Positions 34,537 through 43,236 of a stretch of DNA of 64,000 nucleotides are shown in pieces. The number at the start of each line of letters is the position of its first letter. The stretch's first letter is position 1. The notes beneath the pieces are model-generated. The model saw only the letters and a program-made list of their open reading frames with translations. It was not told the DNA's origin and ran no database searches. The stretch comes from Flavobacteriales bacterium UBA7468 (GTDB lineage: Bacteria > Bacteroidota > Bacteroidia > Flavobacteriales_D > Crocinitomicaceae), in NCBI GenBank assembly GCA_002478565.1, contig DLPC01000019.1, positions 1-64,000 of the forward strand. The letters run 5' to 3'. The position numbers and the translations under genes are program-made.

Positions 34537-36992
34537 TTCATTGGAGTTACTTCTAACTTTTTAGGATCTTTTACTTTTTCATTGAGCAGCGCAATTTCCA
34601 AAACTTGGTGCATTTTTTCTACAAAATGAAATTGCAAGCCTTTGAGGTATTGTGCTGGAATTTCATCGACGTCTTGTTTGTTTTTGACACACAATATAAT
34701 TTCTTTGATTCCGGCACGCTTGGCAGCCAATATTTTCTCTTTGATGCCGCCTACAGGCAAGACTTCGCCCCTGAGGGTTATTTCACCTGACATCGCTAAG
34801 TTTTTGCGCACGCGTCTTTGGGTAAAGAGTGAAGCTAAAGCTGTGAGCATGGTGATACCTGCGCTTGGGCCGTCTTTTGGTGTGGCTCCTTCAGGAACGT
34901 GAATGTGTACGTTATAAGCACTAAACAAAGCTGCATCAAGCCCAAGTAGGTCGTGGTTACTTTTTAAGAATTCAAGCGCAATTACAGCAGATTCTTTCAT
35001 GACATCACCAAGATTTCCGGTAAGGGTCAATTTTCCAACACCTTTAGAAATGAGTGATTCTATGAACAAGATGTCGCCACCGGCGGCAGTCCAGGCCAAA
35101 CCTGTAACAACACCTGCTACGTCGTTGTTGTCGTATTTGGTGCGTGAGCGTCCGGCACCAAGGAAGTCAAAGAGGTCTTGTTCTTTAAGCGGTACTTCAA
35201 AGGTTTCTTCCATGGCAATTTGACGCGCTCTATTGCGCACCAATTTGGCTACTAGTTTATCAAGGCCGCGCACCCCAGATTCAAAGGTGTAGCTTTCAAT
35301 GAGTTTTTGCCAGATTTTTTTATCGACTTCGATATCATTTTTTGTAATGCCATGAGCAGCGAGTTGCTTGGGCAAAAGATGGCGTTTGGCGATCTCTACT
35401 TTTTCTTCAAGGGTGTAACCATTGACTTCAATGATTTCCATGCGGTCTAGCAAGGGGCCCTGAATTTGAGACAAATTATTGGCTGTGGCAATAAATAAAA
35501 CCTTCGAGAGGTCAAATTCGGTCTCGACGTAGTTGTCGTAGAAATTGCCATTTTGCTCAGGGTCTAGTACTTCCAAAAGGGCAGAAGAGGGGTCGCCGTG
35601 GTTGCTGCGGCCCAACTTGTCAATCTCGTCAAGTACAAATACTGGGTTGGCACTTTCCGATTTTTTTAGGTTTTGAATCACGCGTCCTGGCATTGCCCCA
35701 ATGTAGGTTTTGCGATGCCCCCTGATTTCCGCTTCGTCGTGCAAACCACCTAAAGACATGCGCACATACTTGCGCCCTAAAGCTTCGGCAATTGATTTTC
35801 CTAAGGAAGTTTTTCCTACACCAGGAGGGCCATAAAAGCACAAAATTGGTGCCTTCATGTTGCCTTTCAATTTCAATACTGCCAAATATTCTAAAATGCG
35901 TTCTTTGACTTTTTCAAGACCAAAATGATCGCGTTCTAGGATTTTTTTGGCGCGTTTGAGGTCAAGTAGGTCTTTGGTAAATTCTCCCCAAGGAAGGTCG
36001 AGTAGCAAGTCGAGGTAGTTGAGTTGAACAGTATATTCGGCACCTTGCGGATTCATGCGTTGGAGCTTATCGAGTTCTTTCTGAAACAGCTTACCTACGC
36101 GTTCGTCCCATTTTTTTAGTGTTGCGCGCTGCTCTAGTTCACGGACATCTTGAATTTGTGGGTTGTCACCGAGTTCGTCTTGAATGGTGCGCATTTGTTG
36201 ATGCAAGAAATATTCCCGTTGCTGCTTGTCGAGGTCTTTGCGTACGCGGTTCTGAATTTCGTTTTTCATTTCGAGCAACTGTACTTCTGCAGTGAGGTGC
36301 TCAAGTACCAACAGGACGCGTTTTTTCATGTCCATCTCTTCGAGCATTGCTTGCTTTTTCGAGACGTCGGCATTCATGTTTGAAGAGATGAAGTTGACCA
36401 AAAAAGTAGGACTGTCAATGTTTCCGATTGCAAATTGCGCCTCTGATGGAATATTTGGACTTTCTCTGATGATTTGTAGTGCTAGATCTTTGATGGTGCT
36501 GAACATCACCTCGAGTTCTTTATTGGCGGGGTCGAGGGTTTTTTCGGAAAGCACTTTTACTTTTGCCTTCATGTAAGGCTCAGTTTGAGTGGCCTGAAGC
36601 ATTTCAAAACGACGCTTGCCTTGAATAATGACCGTAGAACTACCATCTGGCATTTTGAGCAAACGGATGATTTGAGCAACCGTTCCAATTTGATGAAGAT
36701 CAGTGAATTGAGGTGCTTCTACATCTTGATTTTTCTGGGAAACTACACCAATAATTTTAGATCCTTTGTTGGCTTCTTGGATGAGTTTGATGCTTTTATC
36801 GCGACCAACCGTAATTGGTATAACCACACCCGGAAACAGAACATTGTTGCGCAATGGCAAAATAGGAAGCTCATCTGGAAACTCTTGGTTATTCATGTGC
36901 TCCTCTTCCTCAGCTGTAATAAGGGGTATAAATTCGGCATCTGAATCGTAGCCTGACATTCCAAAAAATCCGTGATCAAATAATTCGCTCAT
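34533..36992 (-). CDS. lon: Lon ATP-dependent protease
   Basis: 819 residues. The N-terminal LON domain begins near residue 38 (PDELPILPLRNNVLFPGVV). The AAA+ module has Walker A GPPGVGKTS near 387-395 and Walker B FVLDEIDKLG. The protease domain carries catalytic Ser710 (PKDGPSAGITM) and Lys753 (GGIKEKILAAKRAG). Length and all motifs are normal for LonA. It degrades misfolded and regulatory proteins in the cytoplasm. A candidate operator lies upstream (37011-37047). Confidence 0.97.
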   Translation of the reverse strand: MSELFDHGFFGMSGYDSDAEFIPLITAEEEEHMNNQEFPDELPILPLRNNVLFPGVVIPITVGRDKSIKLIQEANKGSKIIGVVSQKNQDVEAPQFTDLHQIGTVAQIIRLLKMPDGSSTVIIQGKRRFEMLQATQTEPYMKAKVKVLSEKTLDPANKELEVMFSTIKDLALQIIRESPNIPSEAQFAIGNIDSPTFLVNFISSNMNADVSKKQAMLEEMDMKKRVLLVLEHLTAEVQLLEMKNEIQNRVRKDLDKQQREYFLHQQMRTIQDELGDNPQIQDVRELEQRATLKKWDERVGKLFQKELDKLQRMNPQGAEYTVQLNYLDLLLDLPWGEFTKDLLDLKRAKKILERDHFGLEKVKERILEYLAVLKLKGNMKAPILCFYGPPGVGKTSLGKSIAEALGRKYVRMSLGGLHDEAEIRGHRKTYIGAMPGRVIQNLKKSESANPVFVLDEIDKLGRSNHGDPSSALLEVLDPEQNGNFYDNYVETEFDLSKVLFIATANNLSQIQGPLLDRMEIIEVNGYTLEEKVEIAKRHLLPKQLAAHGITKNDIEVDKKIWQKLIESYTFESGVRGLDKLVAKLVRNRARQIAMEETFEVPLKEQDLFDFLGAGRSRTKYDNNDVAGVVTGLAWTAAGGDILFIESLISKGVGKLTLTGNLGDVMKESAVIALEFLKSNHDLLGLDAALFSAYNVHIHVPEGATPKDGPSAGITMLTALASLFTQRRVRKNLAMSGEITLRGEVLPVGGIKEKILAAKRAGIKEIILCVKNKQDVDEIPAQYLKGLQFHFVEKMHQVLEIALLNEKVKDPKKLEVTPMK

Positions 36993-37010
36993 AATATTGA
37001 AAAAGTATCG

Positions 37011-37047
37011 GACAGTTTGTCAGCAAACCGTAAAGTATGATGACAAA
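37011..37047. promoter_or_regulatory. Inverted repeats upstream of lon, possible operator
   Basis: GACA-GTT-TGTC (37011-37021) is a perfect 4-bp inverted repeat with a 3-base gap, 19 bases before the lon ATG. An outer pair, TTTGTCA (37016-37022) and TGACAAA (37041-37047), is also perfect. Both fit a dimeric repressor or heat-shock control site, but no regulator is known from the sequence. Confidence 0.35.
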
Positions 37048-37115
37048 CAAGCCTTCGTTTATTGTGCTACAGACAAGACAAGGAATATGCCAAAATCAAT
37101 GGTGCTGCTAAAAAG

Positions 37116-38246
37116 TCAGTGCTTTTCTTGAAGTGCAGTAAATATTTGGGTGTCGGCTTCTGTGAATGCAATATGTCTGCGACTCATCATGGCCACTGCA
37201 GCATCAATGGCTTTGTCAAGTTGAAATTTTTCAGTTTTGTTATCCGTTACCCAAGAAAAGGAAGGGATGAATTTTGCCGGAAAACCACTCGAAACAATAT
37301 TTGAACAGACACCAATCACTGTAGCTGTGTTTAACTGGACATTGATGGCAGTTTTCGAATGATCTCCCATACAAACACCCATAAATTGCAAAGCTGTCTG
37401 AACTTCCGTTTGCGCCTCATAACTGTATGTTTTGATCAGGCCGTAATTGTTTTTCAAATTAGAGCAATTGGTATCTGCTCCTAAATTACACCATTCGCCG
37501 ATCAAGGCATTACCGATGAAACCGTCGTGTCCTTTGTTGGAATAGCCATAAAAAATGGAATTGCTTACTTCGCCACCAATGCGGCATTCTGGGCCAATGG
37601 TGGTGGCGCCATAAATTTTGGCACCCATTTTTACAACTGCGCCTTCTAAAACGGCAAGAGGGCCACGCAGCAAAGCGCCTTCCATGATTTCAGCATTTTT
37701 ACCGATGTAAATGGGGCCTTGTTTGGTATTGAGGGTAGCTCCTTCGATTTGCGCGCCCTCTTCAATAAAAAGTTGATCTGCAGGGCCTATCAGTGTATTT
37801 GTTGATGAAAGTTTTGCCGATTTTTTTCCGGCCGTATACAACTCAAAATCTGCTCTTAAAATGGCCTCATTTTGTTGGAAGAGGTCCCAGCGTTCGGTCA
37901 ACATTAGGGGTGCTTGACCTCTGTAGCTGATTTTTTCAAGAGGTGTCCCGTGCTGAGCTAGCAAGATGTCGTTTTGATAAAGGCCAGCATTGATTGGAAG
38001 GTGCTTGACCGCCATTGCAAATTCTTCGTTTGGAATCAGCTGCGCCGATACAATGACGCCATCTATGAGTGGGAATTTGGCTTGCAGATAGCTTTCTGTC
38101 TGAAAACCAACCTCCGCATCTACTAGCCATTGTAGCCAGCGCTCAGCATTGGTAAAAAGCCCGCAACGCAAGGCGCCTACAGGTCTTGTAAGCGTGAGTG
38201 GAGCAAATTTCAGATGCGCGTTTTGATCAGAGAGCAGCAGTTTCAT
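37116..38246 (-). CDS. GlmU-like sugar nucleotidyltransferase-family protein with left-handed beta-helix
   Basis: 376 residues from the ATG at 38244-38246, overlapping the transporter gene's end by 20 bases; a frame to 38267 is less likely. The N-terminal half resembles a degenerate nucleotidyltransferase (LKFAPLTLTRPVGALRCGLF), without the usual G-x-G-T-R-M-x-P loop. The C-terminal half is a hexapeptide-repeat left-handed beta-helix (IGKNAEIMEGALLRGPLAVL, GATTIGPECRIGGEV). In Bacteroidota this is annotated GlmU-like. Lack of the full nucleotide loop makes the activity uncertain. Confidence 0.8.
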   Translation of the reverse strand: MKLLLSDQNAHLKFAPLTLTRPVGALRCGLFTNAERWLQWLVDAEVGFQTESYLQAKFPLIDGVIVSAQLIPNEEFAMAVKHLPINAGLYQNDILLAQHGTPLEKISYRGQAPLMLTERWDLFQQNEAILRADFELYTAGKKSAKLSSTNTLIGPADQLFIEEGAQIEGATLNTKQGPIYIGKNAEIMEGALLRGPLAVLEGAVVKMGAKIYGATTIGPECRIGGEVSNSIFYGYSNKGHDGFIGNALIGEWCNLGADTNCSNLKNNYGLIKTYSYEAQTEVQTALQFMGVCMGDHSKTAINVQLNTATVIGVCSNIVSSGFPAKFIPSFSWVTDNKTEKFQLDKAIDAAVAMMSRRHIAFTEADTQIFTALQEKH

Positions 38247-39696
38247 TTTTCGGACTTTTAAATACAAAGCTACTAAGAACCAATAGTAAAAAGGTCAGGG
38301 CTCCATTGATCAAGAGCAATTCTTTTCCAAATTGGAACTTTTCGCCAAAAATAACTGCATTTTGACTCAATAAATAACACAAAAGAGGTGCGGCAATCAC
38401 GATAAATGGAATGCTACGGGTATGCACCTTTAGTTTGGTAAGAATTCCGAAGCTGAACAAACCAAGTAAGGGACCGTAGGTGTAGCCAGCAATCAGAAAG
38501 ATCAAGTTGACAATATTTTTATCGTCTACCCATTTGAAAATAAAAACTAAAATGGCGAAAAGCGCTGCAAAACTCAAGTGTACCCATTTTTTGAGTTGTT
38601 GGCGCCGCTGTTCGGGAAGGTCTTTTCTTTCAAAGCCCAAAATATCAATACAAAAAGAAGCGGTTAAGGCTGTAATGGCACCATCTACCGATGGGAACAA
38701 TGCGGAAATCAGACCGATGATAAAAATGATAAATACACCGAATGGTAAATAATGCTGAACAATATGAGGGAAGAGGTCGTCGGGGGCTATTTGCAGCCCG
38801 TTTTTCTGGGCAAATAAAACAAGCACACTGCCGAGAAGTAAAAATAAAGCATTGACCAATAGCAGTGTCAAACTGAAAACGACCATATTTTTTTGAGCAT
38901 CCTTGAGTGTTTTGACGCTGATGTTTTTTTGCATCATTTCTTGATCAAGGCCAGTCATGGCTATGGTAATAAAGGCCCCGCCGATAAAATCTTTCCAAAA
39001 GAAGTCACTAGCGTTAGGGTCTGTGCTCCAGATAGTAGTCAGTTTTTGCGCTTGTAAATCAGACCAAAGTTGCGTCCAGCTCAAGCCCAAGTGCTGTTGT
39101 AAAGAGAAAATACAAATAACCAAAGCCAATAACATGAAAAAGGTTTGCAGGGTGTCTGTCCAGACGATTGTTTTTACGCCACCTTTGAGTGTATAGGCGA
39201 GAATCATGAGTACTATGAGTAGTGTAGCTTGCCAAAACTCGAGCCCAAGGGGTTTAAAAACAAACAATTGCAAAACATTGATCACGAGGTAAAGCCGGAC
39301 AGTGGCCCCAAGCGTGCGCGATAAAATGAAATAGGCAGCACCCCAAATGTAGGCCTTCAAACCTAATCTTAATTCTAAATAGCGGTAAATGGAATTGAGT
39401 TGGTATTTGTAATAAAGAGGTAACAAGACGTAAGCAACGACAAAATAACCTGCAAAAAATCCAAGCACGAGCTGGTAATAGTGCCAAGCACCTAGGGTAA
39501 CAGAACCAGGAACCGAGACGAATGTTACCCCAGACAGCGAGGTGCCGATCATGCCAAAAGCGACCAAATACCAAGGGCTTTTTTTATCACCTGTGAAAAA
39601 ACTGTGCGAAGTGGCGTTTTTTGAAGTAAAATAGGAAATGGCTAAAAGCAGCAAAAAATAAAGCAGCAATATTGTGGGTAAGAGCAATTGAATCAT
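38227..39696 (-). CDS. Sodium:solute symporter (SSS family)
   Basis: 489 residues from the ATG at 39694-39696, where the first membrane helix begins; 14 extra upstream residues are not membrane-like and were left out. About 13 membrane helices, with typical family segments: FFTGDKKSPWYLVAFGMIGT, LSGVTFVSVPG, YKYQLNSIYRYLELRLG, and GLDQEMMQKN. Na+-driven uptake of an unknown solute (sugars, amino acids or pantothenate-like). Co-transcribed with the GlmU-like gene. Confidence 0.88.
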   Translation of the reverse strand: MIQLLLPTILLLYFLLLLAISYFTSKNATSHSFFTGDKKSPWYLVAFGMIGTSLSGVTFVSVPGSVTLGAWHYYQLVLGFFAGYFVVAYVLLPLYYKYQLNSIYRYLELRLGLKAYIWGAAYFILSRTLGATVRLYLVINVLQLFVFKPLGLEFWQATLLIVLMILAYTLKGGVKTIVWTDTLQTFFMLLALVICIFSLQQHLGLSWTQLWSDLQAQKLTTIWSTDPNASDFFWKDFIGGAFITIAMTGLDQEMMQKNISVKTLKDAQKNMVVFSLTLLLVNALFLLLGSVLVLFAQKNGLQIAPDDLFPHIVQHYLPFGVFIIFIIGLISALFPSVDGAITALTASFCIDILGFERKDLPEQRRQQLKKWVHLSFAALFAILVFIFKWVDDKNIVNLIFLIAGYTYGPLLGLFSFGILTKLKVHTRSIPFIVIAAPLLCYLLSQNAVIFGEKFQFGKELLLINGALTFLLLVLSSFVFKSPKNETAAL

Positions 39697-39772
39697 AATG
39701 TAAAAATAAGAGAAAGTCCGAAACCAAAGCTTGCTCAAAAGGTGAAAGACCTATCTTTGTCAAAAATTTCGG

Positions 39773-40297
39773 ATGGAAACTTGGATTGTACTTTTTGCTT
39801 TTTTGTTTGTCAGTATAGCTGTTGTTGCAGTGGTTTATTTGTTTTTAAAGCGCCAACACGACAACGATATCTGGAGAATGCAAAGTCAACTAAAAGAGCA
39901 AAAACAAAGTTTCTATTTACCAAGTAAACTCGAAGCATACCAACGACTGATATTATTGTTAGAGCGCCTACACCCAGCACACCTCACACTCAGAGTACTG
40001 CAAGTTCAAGCAACAGCCAAAATGCAACAAACAGTTTTACTTCAAACGGTCCGCGACGAATTCGAGCACAACATTGCCCAACAACTTTTTGTTTCTGAGC
40101 AAGCCTGGAAGGCTTTGGTACAATCCAAAGAAGAAGTGATTAGAGTCATCAATATGGCTGCAAGCACGCTAGATGCCAATGCGAGCGCTACCGATCTGAG
40201 TGCAAAAATTTTAGAGATCACTGCTCAACTGCCACAATTTCCAACGGAAATTGGTGCCGCCATTTTAAGAGAAGAGTTCAGGGCAATGAGCCACTAA
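39773..40297 (+). CDS. Conserved Bacteroidota single-pass membrane protein (DUF7935-like)
   Basis: 174 residues. One N-terminal helix (VLFAFLFVSIAVVAVVYLFL), then a cytoplasmic helical domain (LEAYQRLILLLERLHPAHLT, QTVRDEFEHNIAQQLFVSEQ). It matches, from memory, an unnamed conserved protein of the phylum. Function unknown. It diverges from the transporter gene with about 76 bases between starts. Confidence 0.7.
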   Translation: METWIVLFAFLFVSIAVVAVVYLFLKRQHDNDIWRMQSQLKEQKQSFYLPSKLEAYQRLILLLERLHPAHLTLRVLQVQATAKMQQTVLLQTVRDEFEHNIAQQLFVSEQAWKALVQSKEEVIRVINMAASTLDANASATDLSAKILEITAQLPQFPTEIGAAILREEFRAMSH

Positions 40298-40345
40298 GCC
40301 CGGTGTTGCTGAAGCAAATTCAATAAACTAGAAAGGTTTTTTTGG

Positions 40346-41014
40346 TCAATCCTTTTTGAACTTTTCACGAAGCACCGCTATAAGCATTGGCAACAAAGAA
40401 AGACCAATAATACCAAAAATAACGGTTTCAAAATTATTGCGAACAAAAGGTAGGTTTCCAAAGAAATAGCCTAGTAAAGTCAGGGAGATAACCCAGAGCG
40501 TACCACCCAATGCGTTGAATTTAAAAAAAGTGTTGTAACGCATTTGAGCAATTCCAGCTACAAAAGGCGCAAAAGTTCGGACTATCGGAACGAAACGTGC
40601 AATGATGATGGTTTTTGGCCCGTGTTTTTCGAAAAAATCATGGGTTTTTTGTAGGTGCTTTTCATTGATGAGTTGGTAGTTGCGTATCTTGGCTTTAGCC
40701 AACTTTAAGCCAAAGTTTTTACCGATCAGGTAATTTACAGCATCGCCGATAATAGCTGCGAAAATCAATAAACTCAGTACCAACCATAGGTTCAATTGCG
40801 CCAATTCATTGTCTTGCATGACACCCGCACAAAAGGTACCGGCAGCAAAAAGTAAGGAATCGCCGGGTAAGAGCGGCATAAATACCAAACCTGTCTCCAC
40901 AAAAATGATTAAAAATAAGATGGCGTAAATCCAGATGCCGTAATCCTGAATGAGCAAAAACAAATAGGCATCAATGTGCAGGATAAAATCGAAAAGTTCA
41001 AGTAGAGCTCCCAT
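40346..41014 (-). CDS. DedA/VTT-family membrane protein
   Basis: 222 residues with the family's signature re-entrant segments: FVETGLVFMPLLPGDSLLFA, and ARFVPIVRTFAPFVAGIAQM. Five membrane helices. Family knowledge: DedA proteins are scramblases or flippases for undecaprenyl phosphate or phospholipids and support membrane potential. The next gene upstream, a rhodanese, ends one base before its ATG, so they form one operon. Confidence 0.88.
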   Translation of the reverse strand: MGALLELFDFILHIDAYLFLLIQDYGIWIYAILFLIIFVETGLVFMPLLPGDSLLFAAGTFCAGVMQDNELAQLNLWLVLSLLIFAAIIGDAVNYLIGKNFGLKLAKAKIRNYQLINEKHLQKTHDFFEKHGPKTIIIARFVPIVRTFAPFVAGIAQMRYNTFFKFNALGGTLWVISLTLLGYFFGNLPFVRNNFETVIFGIIGLSLLPMLIAVLREKFKKD

Positions 41015-41015
41015 C

Positions 41016-41333
41016 TTATTCGCAGCTTAATTGAGGGTCCACTTCGGTAATCCAGGCATTCAAACCACCGTCAAGGACATAAATATTAGTGGCTGAAAAT
41101 TCGGTTTCTATGAAATTTGCGAGTGCTTCAGCGCGTCGGCCCGACTGGCACATGATGACAATTTGTTCGTGCGAAGGAAGGGTAGGGAAGGTTGTTGCAA
41201 AATCAGCCATCGGGATGCGTAGTGCTTCAATCTGGCAATTTTGGTATTCGTATGGTTCTCGGATATCCACCAATAATACGTCTTTTTGCACTTGTAGTGC
41301 CAAATGCACTTCTTGAGGACTCAGTAATTTCAT
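41016..41333 (-). CDS. Rhodanese-domain protein
   Basis: 105 residues. Single rhodanese domain with active-site C62 in MCQSGRRAEA and DIREPYEYQNCQIEALRIP. It is soluble and cytoplasmic. It would transfer sulfane sulfur, for example from thiosulfate or persulfide. The sulfide:quinone oxidoreductase about 20 kb away could be a functional partner, but the two are not linked in an operon. Confidence 0.88.
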   Translation of the reverse strand: MKLLSPQEVHLALQVQKDVLLVDIREPYEYQNCQIEALRIPMADFATTFPTLPSHEQIVIMCQSGRRAEALANFIETEFSATNIYVLDGGLNAWITEVDPQLSCE

Positions 41334-41367
41334 TGCTTCAAAATTTAGACAAAGATAAAATTCTTGT

Positions 41368-43227
41368 TCAATAGATTTGAATTGCCTGGTTTTGAGCCTT
41401 CGCTACAACCATTATTTCTTTAGTTTTCAGCGCGGCAATTTTCAAATGTACATGAGGTGAAACCCAATATAAGAGATGTTTTTTAGCTTTTATCTCTTTC
41501 GCTTGAACCCCATAATATGCTGCGAATCCTTGAATAAAATGGAAATTTTGCTTTTGTTGCTTTAATTCAATGAATTGAAGTAGCCCGCGCTGCTTAACCA
41601 CCAATGCATCTTCCTTTGAGACCAAAAATACCTGATTTGCATTATAATAATAGATGCGTTGTAGGCTCAATTCTGTCAGAAACAAAGCGGCGAAAATATA
41701 TGAAGTTTTTTTCCAAAGCGCTGTTTTGGCTTGACTCCAAATATAAAGTGCCACCCAACTTGCCAAAACCCATAAAAAATGGAAATGAAATCCTTGAACA
41801 AGTGCACCTGGAAGTTGTGCAAAAAAATCCATGATCCATAATAGTAACTCAATGCTTTTTTCAAAAACAAAACCTACAAGCTCATTGACATAAGGGATTG
41901 CCGAAAAAAGTGGAAATAACATCCCGACTATAAGAATGAAGCTAGAGAGCGACATCAAAAACAAATTAGCAAGGGCAAAATAATTAGGGAAAGTATGAAA
42001 ATAATAAAGGGTAAGAGGGGCTGTGCTGAGTGTGGCGGCAATTCCCAAGGCGGTTCCTTCCCAAAGTGTCTGTAAATAGGACCACTTGAATGCAAACAAA
42101 GTATTGATTTTTGGGTAGAGTACAAAAATGCCCCACATCGCCATATAAGAAAGCTGAAATCCGAGGTCAAACAATAGAAGAGGGTCAAATAATAAGAGGC
42201 AAAATGCAGAAAAATAGAGCAACAAAAGCGATGAAACCTTTCTTCCTGATAACTGCCCAAGAAGCAGAAAAGAAAACATCACCACACTTCTCAAAACAGC
42301 TGCAGAAAGCCCAGTTAAAAACCCATAATACCAAATGAGTAGCAAGAGTAAGAAGATAAGCAAACGCCGATTGATCCAGGATCCAAAAAAGGAAAAAAAC
42401 TTGAGTAAAACATTGAGCAACAAAGCAATATGCATGCCTGATACGGCCATAATGTGCATCGACCCCGTGCCTTGAAATGCTTGTCTAGATTTTTCATCTA
42501 CGCCACTTCGGTCACCCACAATTAAAGCTACTGCAATATCGGCCGCTTCGCCGTTCAGATAACTGTAAAAAAGTGCACTAATGGTCTCGCTTTGTTTTTT
42601 CAAAAGCGCCGAAAAAGAGTTTGAATGAGGCTTTTTTTGAATGCTCAAAATTTCAGAACTGTCCAAATAAGCCTGATGAGTAATCCCTTTAAATTGCAAA
42701 AATCGAACAAGATCAAAAGTTCCTGGATATTTTTCATTTTCAATTCGTTCAGCCTTGATATTGACCCATAACTCATCGGTGCTTTTTAGGGCAGTGCGTC
42801 TATTCGTATAAACTTGTATTTGGATTGTTTTGAATTGTTTTTGTGAGATGTAATTCAAACTCCCAACGATAAGTTGCCCCTCTTTTTTTGTCGCAAGCTC
42901 TTCAATATGCAATTGAGCACATGCGAGGTAAGGTATTTTTGTAGCACTTTTATCAAGCCAAGCTGCTTGCGACAAATACATATGCCAATAACCGAGCAAA
43001 AAGAAAGAAAGCAATAATAACATTTGGAAGTATAACTCCCTTCTTTTGAATAAAAAGACTGCGCACCAGAGCAAAAGGCTAAAAGCTGAAAAAACTTCAA
43101 CTGTTTTTAGGATGTTGTCCGTATTTTGGCGGAAGTCAGCTAGGTAAAGACCAAGAATAAAAGGCAATAAAAGCAAAAGCCAATGCAGCCCTGTGCTTGG
43201 TTGTTCGGGTTTGGAAGTTTCAAACAT
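41368..43227 (-). CDS. ComEC/Rec2-family DNA uptake protein
   Basis: 619 residues. The N-terminal DUF4131-type domain follows two helices; the competence domain has GDRSGVDEKSRQAFQGTGSM, HIMAVSGMHIALLLNVLLKF and many membrane helices. There is no C-terminal metallo-beta-lactamase domain, as in other Bacteroidota members, and the C-terminal 100 residues form a soluble domain of another kind. Role: inner-membrane channel for single-stranded DNA uptake. It ends nine bases before the recQ end of the next gene, so they may be read together. Confidence 0.87.
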   Translation of the reverse strand: MFETSKPEQPSTGLHWLLLLLPFILGLYLADFRQNTDNILKTVEVFSAFSLLLWCAVFLFKRRELYFQMLLLLSFFLLGYWHMYLSQAAWLDKSATKIPYLACAQLHIEELATKKEGQLIVGSLNYISQKQFKTIQIQVYTNRRTALKSTDELWVNIKAERIENEKYPGTFDLVRFLQFKGITHQAYLDSSEILSIQKKPHSNSFSALLKKQSETISALFYSYLNGEAADIAVALIVGDRSGVDEKSRQAFQGTGSMHIMAVSGMHIALLLNVLLKFFSFFGSWINRRLLIFLLLLLIWYYGFLTGLSAAVLRSVVMFSFLLLGQLSGRKVSSLLLLYFSAFCLLLFDPLLLFDLGFQLSYMAMWGIFVLYPKINTLFAFKWSYLQTLWEGTALGIAATLSTAPLTLYYFHTFPNYFALANLFLMSLSSFILIVGMLFPLFSAIPYVNELVGFVFEKSIELLLWIMDFFAQLPGALVQGFHFHFLWVLASWVALYIWSQAKTALWKKTSYIFAALFLTELSLQRIYYYNANQVFLVSKEDALVVKQRGLLQFIELKQQKQNFHFIQGFAAYYGVQAKEIKAKKHLLYWVSPHVHLKIAALKTKEIMVVAKAQNQAIQIY

Positions 43228-43236
43228 AAGCGCAAA

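Noticed and set aside
36585..36944. 119-codon open frame opposite lon
   Set aside because: Antisense to highly conserved Lon sequence; no recognisable protein features.
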